Source of the DNA: Xanthostigma xanthostigma
Lineage: Eukaryota > Arthropoda > Insecta > Raphidioptera > Raphidiidae
DNA length: 64,000 nt
Assembly: GCA_963575645.1 (NCBI GenBank)
Contig: OY754468.1
Location: forward strand, 50,231,665-50,295,664
Direction of reading: 5' to 3'
This document shows, piece by piece, positions 1 to 12,077 of the stretch; position 1 is the first letter of the stretch; each line of letters starts with the position of its first letter. The position numbers and the translations under genes were made by a program. Under the pieces are notes generated by a model. That model was not told the DNA's origin. It saw only the letters and a list, made by a program, of their open reading frames with translations, and did no database searches.

Positions 1-322
1 TTCTATCTAAATAGTTGAACGTATGTGAAAGTCTAGTATATCTAAGTAATTTTGAGTCGGCGTCAACAATCCTTCGCCGGAAATCTCTGAGCGTTCACGA
101 AGTTAATATCAGCGACAGAGCAACCCTAACGGGCACACGTCTTTACGAGTGGTCGTGTGGAGAGCGCATGTTTAATGTTAATGTTTATCGCTGGAGATTT
201 CACGTATCATTGTTTGATTTGGTTATTTCTTTTAGTGATCTTTGTTCATTGATGGTTTGACGCCGACTCAAAATTACTTAGATATACTAGACTTTCACAT
301 ACGTTCAACTACTTAGATAGAA
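1..322. mobile_element. Foldback MITE with ~66-bp terminal inverted repeats
   Basis: Bases 1-66 and 257-322 are reverse complements with about one mismatch, around a ~190-bp centre. An 81-codon open frame across the centre partly lies in the arms and resembles no protein I know. The left end is at the window edge, so the element may extend outward and no target duplication can be read. Superfamily not assigned. Confidence 0.8.
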
Positions 323-464
323 CTTAGTTAAATAAAAAGATTTATTATTTTTTGCTTTTCAGTTTTTCGGCGGTTTAATTTTTTTGTTAAAAAGTTTTTA
401 TTTAATAATTTTTTGTGGCTATATAATTTATAATTGTAATATACACAACTCAGCATGAAAATCT

Positions 465-786
465 GTGAGTGAACAATAAATCACCCCTATTTTCCCACCC
501 TTAGGGTAGGAATTTTTTTTCCAAATTTATATGAGACGAACCTCGAGGTATACCCTATCCAATAAAAAAATAATTATCAAAATTGGACCACTCTGTAAAA
601 AGTTATGTGTGGTCATACATTACAATCAGTGAGTGAACAATCAATCATCCCCTGGTTTCCTACCCTTAGGGTTGGAATTTTTCTACGAAATTTATATGGG
701 ACCAACTTCGGGGTATACCCTTTCAAACAAAAAAATAATTATCAAAATCGGACTACTCTGTAAAAAGTTATGCGTGGTCATACATA
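465..786 (+). repeat. Two tandem ~164-bp units
   Basis: Two diverged direct copies, each starting GTGAGTGAACAAT and ending GGTCATACAT, lie head to tail at 465-628 and 629-786. Each holds a 'CCCACCCTTAGGG'-like segment and a 'CTCTGTAAAAAGTTATG' segment. They look like subunits in the 3' part of a retroposon, because a long A-rich stretch and a conserved tail follow. Confidence 0.75.
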
Positions 787-885
787 AATAAAAAAAAAAA
801 AAAAAAAAAATAAAAAAAAAAAAAAATATACGCGTCGAATTGAGAACCTCCTCCGTTTTTGTTTTTCGTCGGTTAAAAATTAAGT
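783..885 (+). repeat. A-rich stretch plus conserved insect repeat tail
   Basis: An A-rich run (about 790-827) is followed by CGTCGAATTGAGAACCTCCT and 'CGGTTAAAAA'. From memory, this GAATTGAGAACCTCCTCC tail is dispersed at high copy in Lepidoptera and some other insects. It probably marks the end of the tandem-unit element just upstream. Confidence 0.5.
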
Positions 886-1315
886 TTTATCAAAAAAAAA
901 TAGAAACATTACGTGACCTAATCGCACAGCAGTGGTTAGTACGACAAAAAAAAATTTGATAGAGATTAATTTGATATGACTGTACCTTTGTTTCGTAGTC
1001 CTTCCTTACAATATTTTTTTTAGTTGGCGTGCGTGTCGGGGGCCCATGGAGGACAGTGGTTTGGTGGAGCATGCACATGTTTCCTGTTGGTTTGTACAAG
1101 ATAATAATCCTGGCTTGCATTCAGATGCGTGTATATAAATATCTCTAACTCTTATACCTGACCTGGACAACATCTGCTCATCTTAATTTTCTATCTCGGG
1201 TCCTTTTTTTATTGAACAACATACGGGATTATAGGTCGTACCCTTCAGGGATGTGAAAAAATTATATTTCACGTATTCGAATTCGAGAGTACCGCATGAA
1301 CTCAATGTTGTAGAA

Positions 1316-1647
1316 TCTATATATAAATAAAACAAAGTCCCTTCGCCGCGTCTGTCTGTCTGGCTGAACGCGATAAACTCAAAAACTACCGAACGGATTC
1401 TCATACGGTTTTTACTAATAGAAAGAGCGATCAACGAGGAAGGTTTCTGTATAGAATTTATAAATATTTTGTACAAAATCACTGAACTATAACGGTTAAA
1501 AAAAACGCTTACTTGGCTAACGCTGGCCAAATCTTTAGAGATACATCAAAACAATGTACTTCGATAGCTCTGCTGTGTAGATTGGAAGGTCAATATAATA
1601 TTTCCAGAACAGTTTTGCACCCGCGTGAAACCGGGCCGGGCCGCTAG
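1316..1647 (+). mobile_element. Non-autonomous Helitron
   Basis: It starts with TC (TCTATATATAAATAAAAC) and ends with CTAG just after a GC-rich hairpin-forming stretch (CCGGGCCGGGCCG). It lies between A (1315) and T (1648) as Helitrons require, and has no inverted repeats or target duplication. The interior carries the 'CTGTCTGTCTGGCTGAACGC' and 'AAACTACCGAACGGATT' blocks typical of small insect Helitrons. It encodes no replicase. Confidence 0.8.
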
Positions 1648-4600
1648 TTTTGATTAATTTTGTAGTAATTCAAAAGGAATGTGAAATAAAATTTAAAATG
1701 CTTTGGAAGTACGTAATTAAAATTGTATTATTTTCATTCTTATCAAAGATAAAGCAGTTTCCATAATTAATGCTGATAACTAGATTTTACCAGCGGTTTC
1801 ACTTGCGTTACCGTCGTTTTTTTGTGACGTTGGAACCGCTATCGTCGCAATTGAGAACATAGGGAAAACGCTATAATGGAAATCATTACGAAAAAAATGT
1901 GTTACTCTTTTTTATGCGTAAAAACTGTGGTATTATTATTATTTTAGACAATCATGATTGCAATTTTCTGTTTTCGATCTTGTGATATATTATTCTGTAG
2001 TAACGTAACGTTTAAAAATATAAACATGCTGTTAAATGAAACACGGCGCCAGGTGCTGTGAAAAGAACCACCAGAATGTGAAATTAAACTATATTTTGAA
2101 GAGATCTTGCGATTCAATTCCTCGGTGTCACCCCATCCCTGGAGATTGAGTCCGTCATTCAGGGTGGTTGTTGGGTTGTTGGTGTACGTCTCACATCTGC
2201 TGCCACGCGTCGTCTCGTGTTTTTTTTTTCTTTTTTATTCGAGGGCGGATCTTGAAAAGTCTTTTGGTAGTCGAAATCCGTCATGCCATTGTCCTGTTTT
2301 AATATTACTAACATCCTTCTTTAGTTTTGTTTTTTATTATTCTATATATTACATTACATTTGCCATCTGATGCATTTTGCTCGATTTTTTTTATCAACTT
2401 CTTTACAATTCTTTTTTTGTCTTTTTGATCATTAAAAAATGCATCTACAATCTTCCTGTATGATTATTATATATAATTTTTTTTTGCTAAGTTTAATAAT
2501 TTTTTTAAAACCTTTTTGTGGCGTCCTTTTTTAATTTTACACCCACGTATGATTAATATTGGCTTATATAAAAAATGTGGCTGAATTATGCTCTCATTTA
2601 TATATTATTTTTTTTAAATCATTAACTGACGAAATAATTACGCGGCAGTAAAAAACAAACCGCCGTTAATGTTATTTGAAGAGGATTTTTACGATTTTTT
2701 TTGCAATTTGATTTTGTTGTTTTCGTTCATTAAAGACTCGGTAGTGACCTTAGTTATTGTGCGTCTCTAATTTTAAAACAAATGCTGCTTTGAATGGTGT
2801 GATTCTGTACGAATTTTTGACCCTTTATAATCTAAAAAGCAGTAAGGCTATGTTTTCATAGATATATTTGAGTTAAACGATAGATTTTGTTTTCCGTAAC
2901 TCGACTTATTTAAGCTGTAGATAACTTAACTAAGACTTACGTACATATAAGTAGTTATCATTTGGTAGTTACAATCTATATATTTCTGTTAAACTAAGTA
3001 GTCGAACTCTCAAGTTGAGTGCATTGCAATATTATCTACATCTGTGACTATAGGGAAAAGTTGCTCATGTAAAATGAAACAATAAAAACCTTTTAATCAT
3101 TCAGTATTTTTCACAGTAAGGCCAAACACACCACCTATCATATGTACCTACCTTCCCACCACTCAAACGTCGCGAACGACGAGTCAACCAAAATTCATTT
3201 ATCAACACAACATTTTTATAGATCTTATAATATCTTTAAACGGTGGGGTTTTTCAAAAGTTGTCACCACTTTTGGGAATGTATATAAATTGCGAACGTGT
3301 GTTGATAATTTAATTTCATTCGAGTTTGGGAGCTCGCGATGTTCGTATGGACTATGTGCATGGAGGCGGAGTTACAAATTTTTCGATGCTAGCGTTTGTG
3401 GTGAGCAATAGGGGAAACTTCAAGCTCAAATTTTCCGTATGTCAGTGAGAAATGTTTATTAAAAGTGAAAATTATAATTTTATGAAGTTTTTTAATTACA
3501 AATAAAGGATAGGAAAACTAAGCGATCTGGAAATGCTTGTTGTGTTCCGGGCTGTTGCGCTGATGGCGATTTAAGTAAAATAAAGACCATTGGCGCCCTA
3601 ATTTGACGTTCCGCTGTCAGTGTAAACAAATTAACATCAGATTTTCTTATTACATTGTTTTTGACACATCATGGCCAACTAAAGTTTTTGACTTATCACA
3701 ATAGAAACATGTCGCGATTTCCATAAAAAGTGAGTTCAATAATTCTCTATTACCCACTAGCGGCGCTAGTAGGCTTCGTGCACACAGCCTACGTGCGATA
3801 GATCTGTCTCTTTTCATTGCTGCGAAAAATGAACTTTAGATGATCCGCACTCAGAAAACGTTCTAAAATCCATGTTATTTCGGAAATACGTAGAAATGAA
3901 ACGTTTCCCAAAATAGCGTTAAAAATCGATCTACAAATATTAAGAAAACAAATGAGACAAAAATCGACATAATCACTTTTATCTTGTAGTCATCGATATA
4001 ACCTTCGCTGTTAAGTTTTGAGGAAAATTACTGCATACATTTTTTTTTGTCTGATTTACTTGCTTTTGTAACGATGCATAAATATTTTAAGTAAATTCCA
4101 GAATTTGTATCATTCACGCGTCTAGACAGTAGTGATATTTTAAGTCTGTCTGTTGGTAATGCTCACTGATGTAAGTGCATTATCATATTCATTATGACTG
4201 ACCCTGTCATTATCTTTCAACGACTTGTTATTAGACGTCAATATTTTAACTGCAGTTATAAGTTTGACGCCTTTACTATAGCTGATAAAATTTCATTGCT
4301 TTGCACTAAAATGACTAAAACTGTCTTTGTAACTATCCCCTAATAGCCAAAATGATTTAAGGCTTATAATCTAGCACTTAAGATACATTGTTGTTTTTAT
4401 AGACGCTCAACAATTTCAAGTTGAACTGTGATGAGCACTTTAAGTGTGAATGACAGAATAATGGGAAAAAATACACAGCGAAATGTGCAATCATTCGGTA
4501 CTAATTTCGTTGACATTGTTCGGTAGGAGGAATAGCGGATCGCTTTTTTTTAGTTTTACAATTTATAATTTACTGAATGAAGTGTTAACCTTTTATGGTA

Positions 4601-5402
4601 TAACTTAATTATTATACATATGCAAATTGCTGTACTTTAGCAATTTCAATAGATGTTTATCTCGTATTATAACACTTGCATACAGGCGGTTCATATATAG
4701 GGTGATCAAATTAATCTTGATATAATATGTTAGTTGTATTGGAACTTGTACAAGTACCATCGAGTAAGCAGGAAAAAAAAATGTTCAATTAAATATATTT
4801 GAATAGTTCTATTCAGACACTAATTAAAGATTTGAAAAAAATATCTGTTTTGAAAAAAGTTTTGAGTAATGAATTGTATTTTTTGCACTACTATTATTAT
4901 ATAATATATAACTGCTTTACACGCATGTAAAATGACCCATTACGCACTAGTGCGGTATAGCAAAAAAGTGAGGCTCGTTAAAAAAAGAACTGTCAAAAAT
5001 TGTGAAATTGAAGTAAAAAGCAGCTATATTTAATAGAATTTATACCTCGTGCGTAATGCTATTACGGCTCGTGTGACTGTTAAAACTAGATGACGTTCGT
5101 TTTAAACATCTGTTTGTATACCCTGTAGTTCTGCTGTGTGCGAGTCGAGTCCTGATTTTTTTTAATTTGACCAAATGTGTCTTAAAGTGGGTGGCTTAAT
5201 GATAACCGTACTCTTTATATAAAGCGTGCGTATAACGTGAAATGAATGACTCATCTGCAGTGTTTTGAATCCGACCCAGTTTTTGCTGCCATAGCGCATA
5301 AGTTGCTTTAGGTATACAAGTGATTGAGACATTCACCTGTTTTATTGATTATATCTACAGGGTGACTATTTGAACGTGTGACATTTATACAATAATTAAG
5401 TT
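1648..5402. other. AT-rich non-coding stretch, no gene recognised
   Basis: Open frames here (for example 2107-2370 and 3142-3411) are short and low-complexity, with no recognisable domain. The only hint is a short segment at 3505-3606 reading like the start of a THAP-type zinc finger, listed separately. Confidence 0.5.
3505..3606 (+). pseudogene. Possible THAP-finger-like fragment
   Basis: The frame reads RIGKTKRSGNACCVPGCCAD followed by about a dozen residues and a stop. 'CCVPGC' resembles the first zinc-binding cysteine pair of THAP domains, which often begin C-C-V-P-x-C. No downstream THAP signature (the conserved P, the W, the C-x2-H) can be followed, and a stop lies just upstream. It may be a transposase relic or chance. 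Confidence 0.2.
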
Positions 5403-5687
5403 GTTAACAATTTTGTAGACAACGTCTATAACAGTGGCCGAAGGATCCAGAAAAACGCAATTACAGATATTAAATTTGCATTTATTGACTAACGTTTCGA
5501 AAGTTTTACCTTCATCCTCAGAGTACAAATGCCGTCAAATATGTAATGCTGTCAAAAAAATAAAAAAAAAAAACATTATATGAAGGTAAATCCTTCGAAA
5601 CGTTAATCAATAAATGCAAATTTAATCTCTGTAATTGCGTTTTTTGGGTCCTTTGGCCACTGTAAACGTTGTCTAAAAAATTGTTAA
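5403..5687. mobile_element. Foldback MITE with GAAACGTT-type hairpins
   Basis: Terminal arms of about 65 bp (TTAACAATTTTGTAGACAAC... against its complement ending at 5687) enclose a centre carrying 'CTGAGGATGAAGGT...CGAAACGTT' type motifs in both orientations. The same motif type recurs at 9.1, 15.5, 39.7 and 47.8 kb. There is no coding capacity. Confidence 0.7.
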
Positions 5688-5770
5688 TGACCAATTTTTG
5701 GATCGCTTGTTCTTTACTTACTACAATAATTTTTTACGTGTGTTCGGTAATCGGTATATATTTCTGTATT

Positions 5771-5839
5771 ACTTTTTTGTTGACAATGTCTACAATTTTA
5801 ATTGTGTTTTTGACTAATAAAGTTTGAATTGAATTGAAT
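5771..5839 (+). repeat. 3' tail of a dispersed retroposon (copy 1)
   Basis: The segment 'GTTGACAATGTCTACAATTT' leads to 'ACTAATAAAGTTTGAATTGA' with a short GAATT-repeat tail. The same sequence occurs in reverse at 18054-18127. The AATAAA followed by a simple-repeat tail suggests the 3' end of a LINE or SINE; the body is absent. Confidence 0.5.
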
Positions 5840-5940
5840 AGATATATAGTGTAGATAGTTCGGTGAAATTTACTGTAATGCGCGCGTTTTGATCCCTCGA
5901 CAAAATAGAAATGATGATCCTGATATAATTGAACAGCATA

Positions 5941-6030
5941 CCGTATTTTTTCGGGCTATAAGACGCACCTATTTACATAGAAAAAAGAACTCAAATTTCA
6001 GGTGCGTCTTATATAGTTCGAAAAATACTG
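5941..6030. mobile_element. 90-bp palindromic MITE flanked by TA
   Basis: Arms starting CCGTATTTTTTCGGGCTATA and ending with the near complement CGAAAAATACTG are flanked by TA on both sides. The 'CGTATTTTTCGGACTATAAG' terminus type is widespread in animals and behaves as a TA-inserting (Tc1/mariner-like) miniature element. Confidence 0.7.
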
Positions 6031-6144
6031 TAATTGCCTTTTCGTCTATTTCTTACTGCCATCTGTTAGCGAGGTGACTAATTCTTCTGTATACTAGTAC
6101 CGCGGTAGTTTTTCGCACCATCCGATCGGAATAACTCCTATATA

Positions 6145-6379
6145 TACTGCCGTAAAAATGCAAAAGGCAGTAAGTGACCAACTTACGAATTTGAGTAAAT
6201 CAAGATTTACTAAAAATGTATTGACCGTCCAGAATTTTAGATTATGGAAACCAAAACACGGGGGAAACATTTTTTAAAGACAAAATTATTGCTGCAGCAC
6301 TTACTGCTGTCGTTGGTTTCAGTATGAACTCATTTTTCAACAAATGTCACTAACTGCCCTTTGCCTTTTTAGGGCAGTA
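6145..6379. mobile_element. TA-flanked MITE, family 'TACTGCC', copy 1 (235 bp)
   Basis: Terminal inverted repeats TACTGCCGTAAAAATGCAAA and its complement are flanked by TA duplications (6143-6144 and 6380-6381). A second copy lies at 13095-13299. The interior includes 'CTGCAGCACTTACTGCTG'. Copy 1 holds roughly 30 bp absent from copy 2. TA target and ~35-bp ends suggest a mariner-type source. Confidence 0.8.
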
Positions 6380-6823
6380 TACACACCGCGCCTAAAGAAT
6401 TTATATATTTTTTTTGTGCAAGTTCACAAACAAAATTTGTATTTATTGTACACACGGTATATTTTTATTATGCGCATCTATTTAGTAAATTACATTACTC
6501 TAATAAATTAGTAACAAACGCATATACAGCGGATTAAAAGCAGCTTTGTACAAATTTCGTGAATATATACGAATAAAATATTGCGGGCCATTAATTATTT
6601 GACAAGACATTATGTGAGTATGTTTCGATTGCATTTGTATTGAATGTGTATAAAGTATAAGGTTATGTGTTAGGAAATCCTTGGTTGAGCCTTAACCTAG
6701 TTATAAATGCTCTGTGTTATTGCAACGCACAGCGCTGTGAGAATATTGCATTATTGTAACTTTATATCGTTTCCGAATTGTTACTGGTAGCGTTTAGAGT
6801 TACGTTATGGTTACGGACCTGTA

Positions 6824-6875
6824 ACCTCTCTCTCTCTCTCTCTCTCCCTCCCTCTCTCTCCCGCTCTCACTTACT
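6824..6875. repeat. CT microsatellite
   Basis: Largely uninterrupted CT dinucleotides pass into CCCT variants. Confidence 0.9.
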
Positions 6876-6918
6876 CTCCTATATGGCTCGGTCCCATTTG
6901 CTACAATGCACTTGTAAC

Positions 6919-7440
6919 TAGTGATGTGCCGGATCGTTAAAAATGTATATCCGCGGATACGGATTTTTGGTTTCAAGATCCGCGGATACGGATACGGATC
7001 TTAACTTTCTTAGAGTACGCGGCGGTAAATATTGCACATCGACCTTTGGAAAGAGACTATCTGTTACGGGAAAATCTATTTGACCTCTTTAAGAGTTAAC
7101 TCTCATAACATCAGATTGTCTCTTTCCAAAGATCGATGTGCAATATCTCATTATAAAGATAGTTGATTTAGAACCTTTGAGTTATGTACTATTAGTATGG
7201 TACTCACTACGATAAATGTTTGCAATATAAAGGTGCCAAATACGATTTAAAAAAATAAAAAATTATATGAATGAAATTTAACAGGTTTTCATTATTACCT
7301 AATCACCTATATATATATAAAATTTCATCTATGAATTGAAAATTAATAAGGTAAAAGATCCGCCAAAAACTAACGTATACGGATACGGATCTTTCTTCTT
7401 CCTCGAATATCCGCGGATACGGATATCCGGCACATCACTA
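6919..7440. mobile_element. hAT-type MITE with 8-bp target duplication
   Basis: Ends are TAGTGATGTGCCGGAT and its exact complement, followed inward by 'ATCCGCGGATACGGAT' repeats. The flanks are CTTGTAAC (6911-6918) and TTTGTAAC (7441-7448), an 8-bp duplication with one difference, the hAT hallmark. A second inverted repeat is nested inside at about 7026-7150 (TTGCACATCGACC...). Opposing 64-65-codon frames across the right half come from this repeat and are not genes. Confidence 0.85.
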
Positions 7441-7449
7441 TTTGTAACC

Positions 7450-8800
7450 GACCACGAAGATAATAGCCGTATCAGAACAGGCGCAAGCGCGCTATGCGTT
7501 TGTAGAAAGGTGGACATAGACATAGTTTTCTAGTTTTCTCTATTTTGCTAGCAAAGATCGGGAGAAAGAGTTAAATACTACGGTGCAGACATATACGTCT
7601 GTCTCACTTATTAAACTCTGAGTCGCATGCGCATCACCGTGAATGGATGAGCGTCAGTTTGCACATGGAACTAAGCTGATTGCACTTACTGATTGCCCCA
7701 CTACAGACGCACATTTGCACACAACGGGTCAAGTAAAAAGAAAGAGGTATAAATTTGCTGTCTCACTTCATGGGCCACGCTTCCACTTACGGCCACTAGC
7801 AATATAGAAGTTATTAAATAAATGAGTTTTTTACATCTATTTCAAAACTAGACACGAGTAAAGAATGCATTTTTGTCGTCCAAACTTCACGAGCCGTCTA
7901 GATTGTAAATAAAAATATTCTGTTATTGTCCACGGATCATTTGGAGAGATTGTGTTTTTAAAAAACCTGTGTGTATAATATACTTATTAGTACATTTCTG
8001 TCTCTAAATACTTCTAGTTACGCTACCATTTTTTTTTTTTGCTTAAGAATATAATTATTGCAGCGTTTACTAAACTGGGATTCGTAAGATCTGATTGGGC
8101 CGGGCGATGACGGATTAATCTCTGGTAAAGTCCCAGAAGGTCGAACTGTAATAAACGCCGTTCGGCAAACAACGATTCTATATAGTCGGCGATCTGTAAC
8201 GCAAGTTTGTAAGTACAGTTCGGCCGGCAACGACCGAACTGTATGAACATTGTCCTGTGAACTCTACAGCAGTGATATAACTAAAATCGCTCTTGATTTA
8301 TAAACAAGGGTCACATCGAAACATTTTAGGAAACGCCAAGTCAGTAATAATAGTGCAATATTTTTATTACATTGACGAAAAGTGGAAATTGTATCATTTT
8401 AATTAAAATTTTATAAATGACGGAGAGGTGATTCAATTTAGTAATCAATTGTGCTTCTGGATATATTTTTTGTAATAATAATTTCTTACTGCAAAAACAT
8501 TAACAACTATTACCGTTTAATCGACAAAAAATCGCGTTTTGATCTTGTAATCATTTGTAACATTTCAATCAATTAAATATTGCCCCCAGGATATCTGGTC
8601 TTCTGTGTTTTTTTCGCAATTTATTATTGCGGTATACTTCGACATGTCGAAATTATAAATTAATGACTACATTTTTTTCTAGTTTGGTTATAGTAAAAAT
8701 GTAATGATTTGTTTGATAGCAACGACCTGATCCAAGAACTGGTGATTTTTCTATTGATTATTAAGAAATAACAAATTGAAAATATGAATTGATATTAGAC
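7450..8800. other. No supported feature
   Basis: Only short open frames occur, including two overlapping ones at 8018-8250 in a slightly GC-richer patch. I recognise nothing in them. Confidence 0.4.
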
Positions 8801-8825
8801 TTAAAGAAGTTTCGTTATTGGTGGT

Positions 8826-9182
8826 CTTAAAAAATTGAATAAATAAAATTATCGACCAATTTTTCAGACAATATATTATATTAACAAATTACTCAATCTT
8901 TGATTAACGTCTGATTAGAACTCTTCAATAAATACAATTGGTCGATAATTTTATTTATTATTAACAAATTATTTAATTAAATTTAATTAATTAACGTTTA
9001 ATATTTTGATATTGATACTTACATTGAATTCTTTTATAAACTAATTACTAATTAATTTTTATAATTTTAGGTCAATTCTGAAGAAGATCCAAATGGGGAT
9101 CGCAACGTTAATTAATTGAATTATAATTAAATGATTGGTTAATATATAGCCTGAAAAAATGCTCGATAATTTTATTTATTCA
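8826..9182. repeat. Inverted/direct copies of an 'ATTGGTCGATAATTTTATTT' element
   Basis: The terminal block ATTGGTCGATAATTTTATTT occurs near 8845 (reverse), 8937 (forward) and 9160 (forward, partly altered). Between them lies CTGAAGAAGATCC...CGCAACGTT at 9078-9109. The same blocks form the clean insertion at 47666-47998, so this is an older, rearranged copy of that family. Confidence 0.6.
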
Positions 9183-9468
9183 ACACGTGTGAGTAATATA
9201 TAATTTCGGGGCCCTGCTAAATTCGGGAGAAATAATAAATTACTTCATGTTGACGCGTAGAGTGCTAATAATGAGCCGAAACTGTACGATAACGTATTAC
9301 TGCACAGTTTCCGGACCAATAGGAACGCGGTAGCATCGCAATTCAGCGAAAGTCAGGGCCATCTTGTGTGCATCGAGGGCGGTGGGCACGTCAATCAATG
9401 AAGTGATTTATTATTTTTCCCTCTTTTATCAGGGCCCCGATTACATATTACGCGTGCTAGTTGAATAA
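9171..9468. mobile_element. Inverted-repeat element with GGGGCCCTG ends
   Basis: Left arm TTTATTCAACACGTG...TTTCGGGGCCCTG is mirrored by CAGGGCCCCGATTACATATT...TTGAATAAAG on the right, with a few gaps. The centre is more GC-rich than its surroundings. There is no coding capacity and no clear target duplication. Confidence 0.65.
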
Positions 9469-9470
9469 AG

Positions 9471-9591
9471 TATTATGTGCGACCATTGATCGAAGGAGAA
9501 TATTCCACTCGCGTGTTACCGCACTCGTTACGCTCGTGCGGCAAATTTCACGCTAACGGAATCTTATCCTTCTCCCACTAGTCGCACAATA
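9471..9591. mobile_element. Palindromic MITE 'TGTGCGACTAGTG', copy 1
   Basis: The whole ~120 bp folds back on itself: TATTATGTGCGACC..GGAGAATATTCCACTCGCG against its complement ending AGTCGCACAATA. A better-preserved copy lies at 20214-20336. The loop carries 'CGCACTCGTTACGCTCGTG'. Confidence 0.8.
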
Positions 9592-10076
9592 TGCTATTAT
9601 TGAATATCAGATCATTAATCAAAAATTTTAAAAAACTGATCCATGTTCGATCATTAAACTAAAACTGCAATAAATAAAATTAATTAACTGCACTGACTTA
9701 AGCGCCAATCACTGAACTAGTATATTATAAATTAAAAACAATAATTTAGATCGATTTCTTAAGTATCTCCATAATAACAGTGATAATTAGTGTCTTTCGG
9801 CGTTTTGTAATACATAAAATAATGAATGCAAACGCAACTATTCTTTTTCAGTTTAACATTGATTTAAAAATAGCACTTAAACATTTATATATTTTGTTGC
9901 AAAATGTAGATTGCCTTCTAAATATGTGTAATCCATTTAAATTATTATATTTTACAAGAGTCTGCCTACAGATAAAACTGCATCTGTATAAATAAATTAA
10001 AAGATATTCGCGAATATATGCATAGAGTGGCTGTCACGTCTTTCTTTTTATTTTTATTATATGTGTTCGTTGGTCA

Positions 10077-10325
10077 CTTTGATTTTTAGGATTCCGTTCC
10101 TCAAAAGAAATCACTTTGTTCTACGTCTGTCTATCAGTCAAGATCCTTTTTCTCAGGAACGCGTAGAGGCATCAAGTTGAAACTAATATCAAATCCTCAG
10201 GTCACGATGTTCGTCCGCGCTAATCACCGAAACCAGTGAACCGATTTTAATGAAATTTTGTAAATGCGTCTTGGTTGGTCCAACTTATGCGATAGGTTAG
10301 TTTTTATTAAATATTTTGTACAAAA
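10077..10325 (-). repeat. Fragment of a dispersed insect repeat (GGAACCCTAAAA family)
   Basis: On the minus strand it ends in the 'GGAACGGAATCCTAAAAATC' motif. Next to it are CAGTCAAGATCC and CTCAGGAACGCGTAGAGGCA. From memory these blocks form one repeat that is very abundant in moths and butterflies. Shorter fragments lie at 13318-13395 and about 44360-44425. The part after 10200 (CTAATCACCGAAACCAGTGA) resembles a Helitron interior. Confidence 0.5.
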
Positions 10326-10329
10326 GCTG

Positions 10330-10525
10330 GCCCATGTTAACGTCATAGAAAAGACAAAGTTTTTGAAACAGAGATACTTTATTCAGATTGAATGCAAGTA
10401 CATCAATCAATCCTATCATCGGAGAAATCAGGGAATTACATCGAAGAAAGAGACGCATATATATTTTTGATACGGTTGCCTTCACTCACCGCACATTAAG
10501 TAGATAGACAATGATTCATATAGTT
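10330..10525 (+). repeat. Dispersed repeat family 'CCCATGTTAACGTC', partial copy
   Basis: It shares about 195 bp with the right halves of 53576-53946 (+) and 19085-19466 (-), from CCCATGTTAACGTCATAGAA to 'CAATGATTCATATAG'. The left ~180 bp of the family is missing. Two overlapping 62-68-codon frames across it are by-products. Confidence 0.75.
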
Positions 10526-10969
10526 TAAATTATTAAATTTATGATTAAAATGGTTGAGGCCGGCGCGGTGGTAGAATTTTCATCAATAATTTGACGCAAC
10601 GGGATATGTAGTAAGGAGTAAATTTGTATTAACATTGATTTCTATTACATCAGTGTAATATTTACGTACACATGTTGCATTGTTTTGCATGATTGCCCGA
10701 AGCTGTGACATATTGTTGCTAAATCCTTATTGTGCAATTCCCATTGAAAATTATTTTCAATTATTTATATTATGTTTGTGACAGAGCGGCTGTTTGTAAT
10801 AATAATATATTAATATATTCATTGTAAAGCCCCGTAATAAAACGAGAGACAATAGTGCTTTTGCTAAATCATTAATGTGTCAGATGAATGTCAAAATATT
10901 ACATAAACTGGTTTATGGAAATTCTACACTGATTTTTTTTACATTCGCGCTTAGATTTGCTTACCTATA

Positions 10970-12077
10970 GTGCGAGATCCGGTATTAGAAATATATACCC
11001 TCATCTGTTATTTGATGATGACAAAGATTATATGAGTTGCCCAGATAAATCGCCTACCGATGCTGCTAAATTTAATAAATTCTAGTTCATTTTTTTGGGA
11101 TCATCTTCCCCGACTTGTTAATCATAAAAATAGAGCCTAAGATATATGAGAGAATAATACACAAATAAAATGTTAACAAAACAAACTCAAAGTACACAGA
11201 ACACAACTATTTACAAGGTATGTTTATGTGGATGATCTATATTTATGTGTAGAATCAATGGTATATTCCAATTCCTTGTATCATATTCGCTCATCTTTGA
11301 CTCGATTTTTATGATTAACAAATAGGGTAAGTTGATCCGAAAAAGGAAATTAGAATTTATTTAATTTAACAGCATCGGTACGCGATTTAGCTAGGCAACC
11401 CATGTGCGATTTATCAATGTATATAATATCTGGTATATAATCTTTGTCATCATTAAATAACAGATGAGGGGTATCATATATTATATTAATACGCTAAGGT
11501 TAAAGATGTTTGCCTCCCTTTTTAGAAAAAACCTCACAATTTCTCCACATAAATTATATATCATTTTACAGATAATTGCTTGCTCTACTGACATCGACAA
11601 CTAAAAAAATTATTATTGCTTTTGTTTTTGTAAATTAAGTAAAATACAGCAACGCTGAACAACGTCTGCCATCTGACGTCAACACTTCGATCTGTCATCT
11701 GACCTTCATATTGTAATACAACAGACACAATACTGCGTACTGCCATCTAACGGCTTTAATTTTGAAACAGCGAGCAACGCTGAACAACGTCACAGCAATG
11801 CTGCATGATGCCGTCTGACGGCTTAGCTCAACGCTTTTGCTACTTGCGCCTCTATATGACAATTTTAGTAAAATATTTCTTCGATCTGTCATCTGAGCTT
11901 CATATTGTAATACAACAAAAAGAAGAACGTTATAAGCAGTGTGCAAAATTAGAAACGAATTGAATACTTGCAATCATATTTAAAAAATAATTTTGTAAAG
12001 TGATAATTATTATACTTATTTAGTGCGAATAATTCGCACAGGTCACACTAGTATATTTTTAATATAGGATCTCGCAC
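10970..12077. mobile_element. TA-flanked inverted-repeat element split by a Helitron
   Basis: The left end GTGCGAGATCCGGTATTAGA is mirrored by the right end ...GGATCTCGCAC, with TA duplications at 10968-10969 and 12078-12079. The arms match for over 100 bp, including AACAGATGAGGG and GGCAACCCATG versus GAGTTGCCC. A Helitron (11474-12051) sits inside the right arm. Joining 11473 to 12052 restores GGTATATATTT, matching the other arm. Net length without the Helitron is 530 bp. Confidence 0.85.
11474..12051 (+). mobile_element. Helitron family H2, copy 1 (578 bp)
   Basis: The 5' end is TCATATATTATATTAATACG. The 3' end is a perfect palindrome GTGCGAATAATTCGCAC, then AGGTCACA and the terminal CTAG. 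It is inserted exactly between A and T. The interior holds repeats of 'AACGCTGAACAACGTC' and 'CATCTGACGGCTT'. Related copies are at 58498-59095 (-) and 61177-63708 (+). No replicase is encoded; a 92-codon minus frame across it is repeat-derived. Confidence 0.9.
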
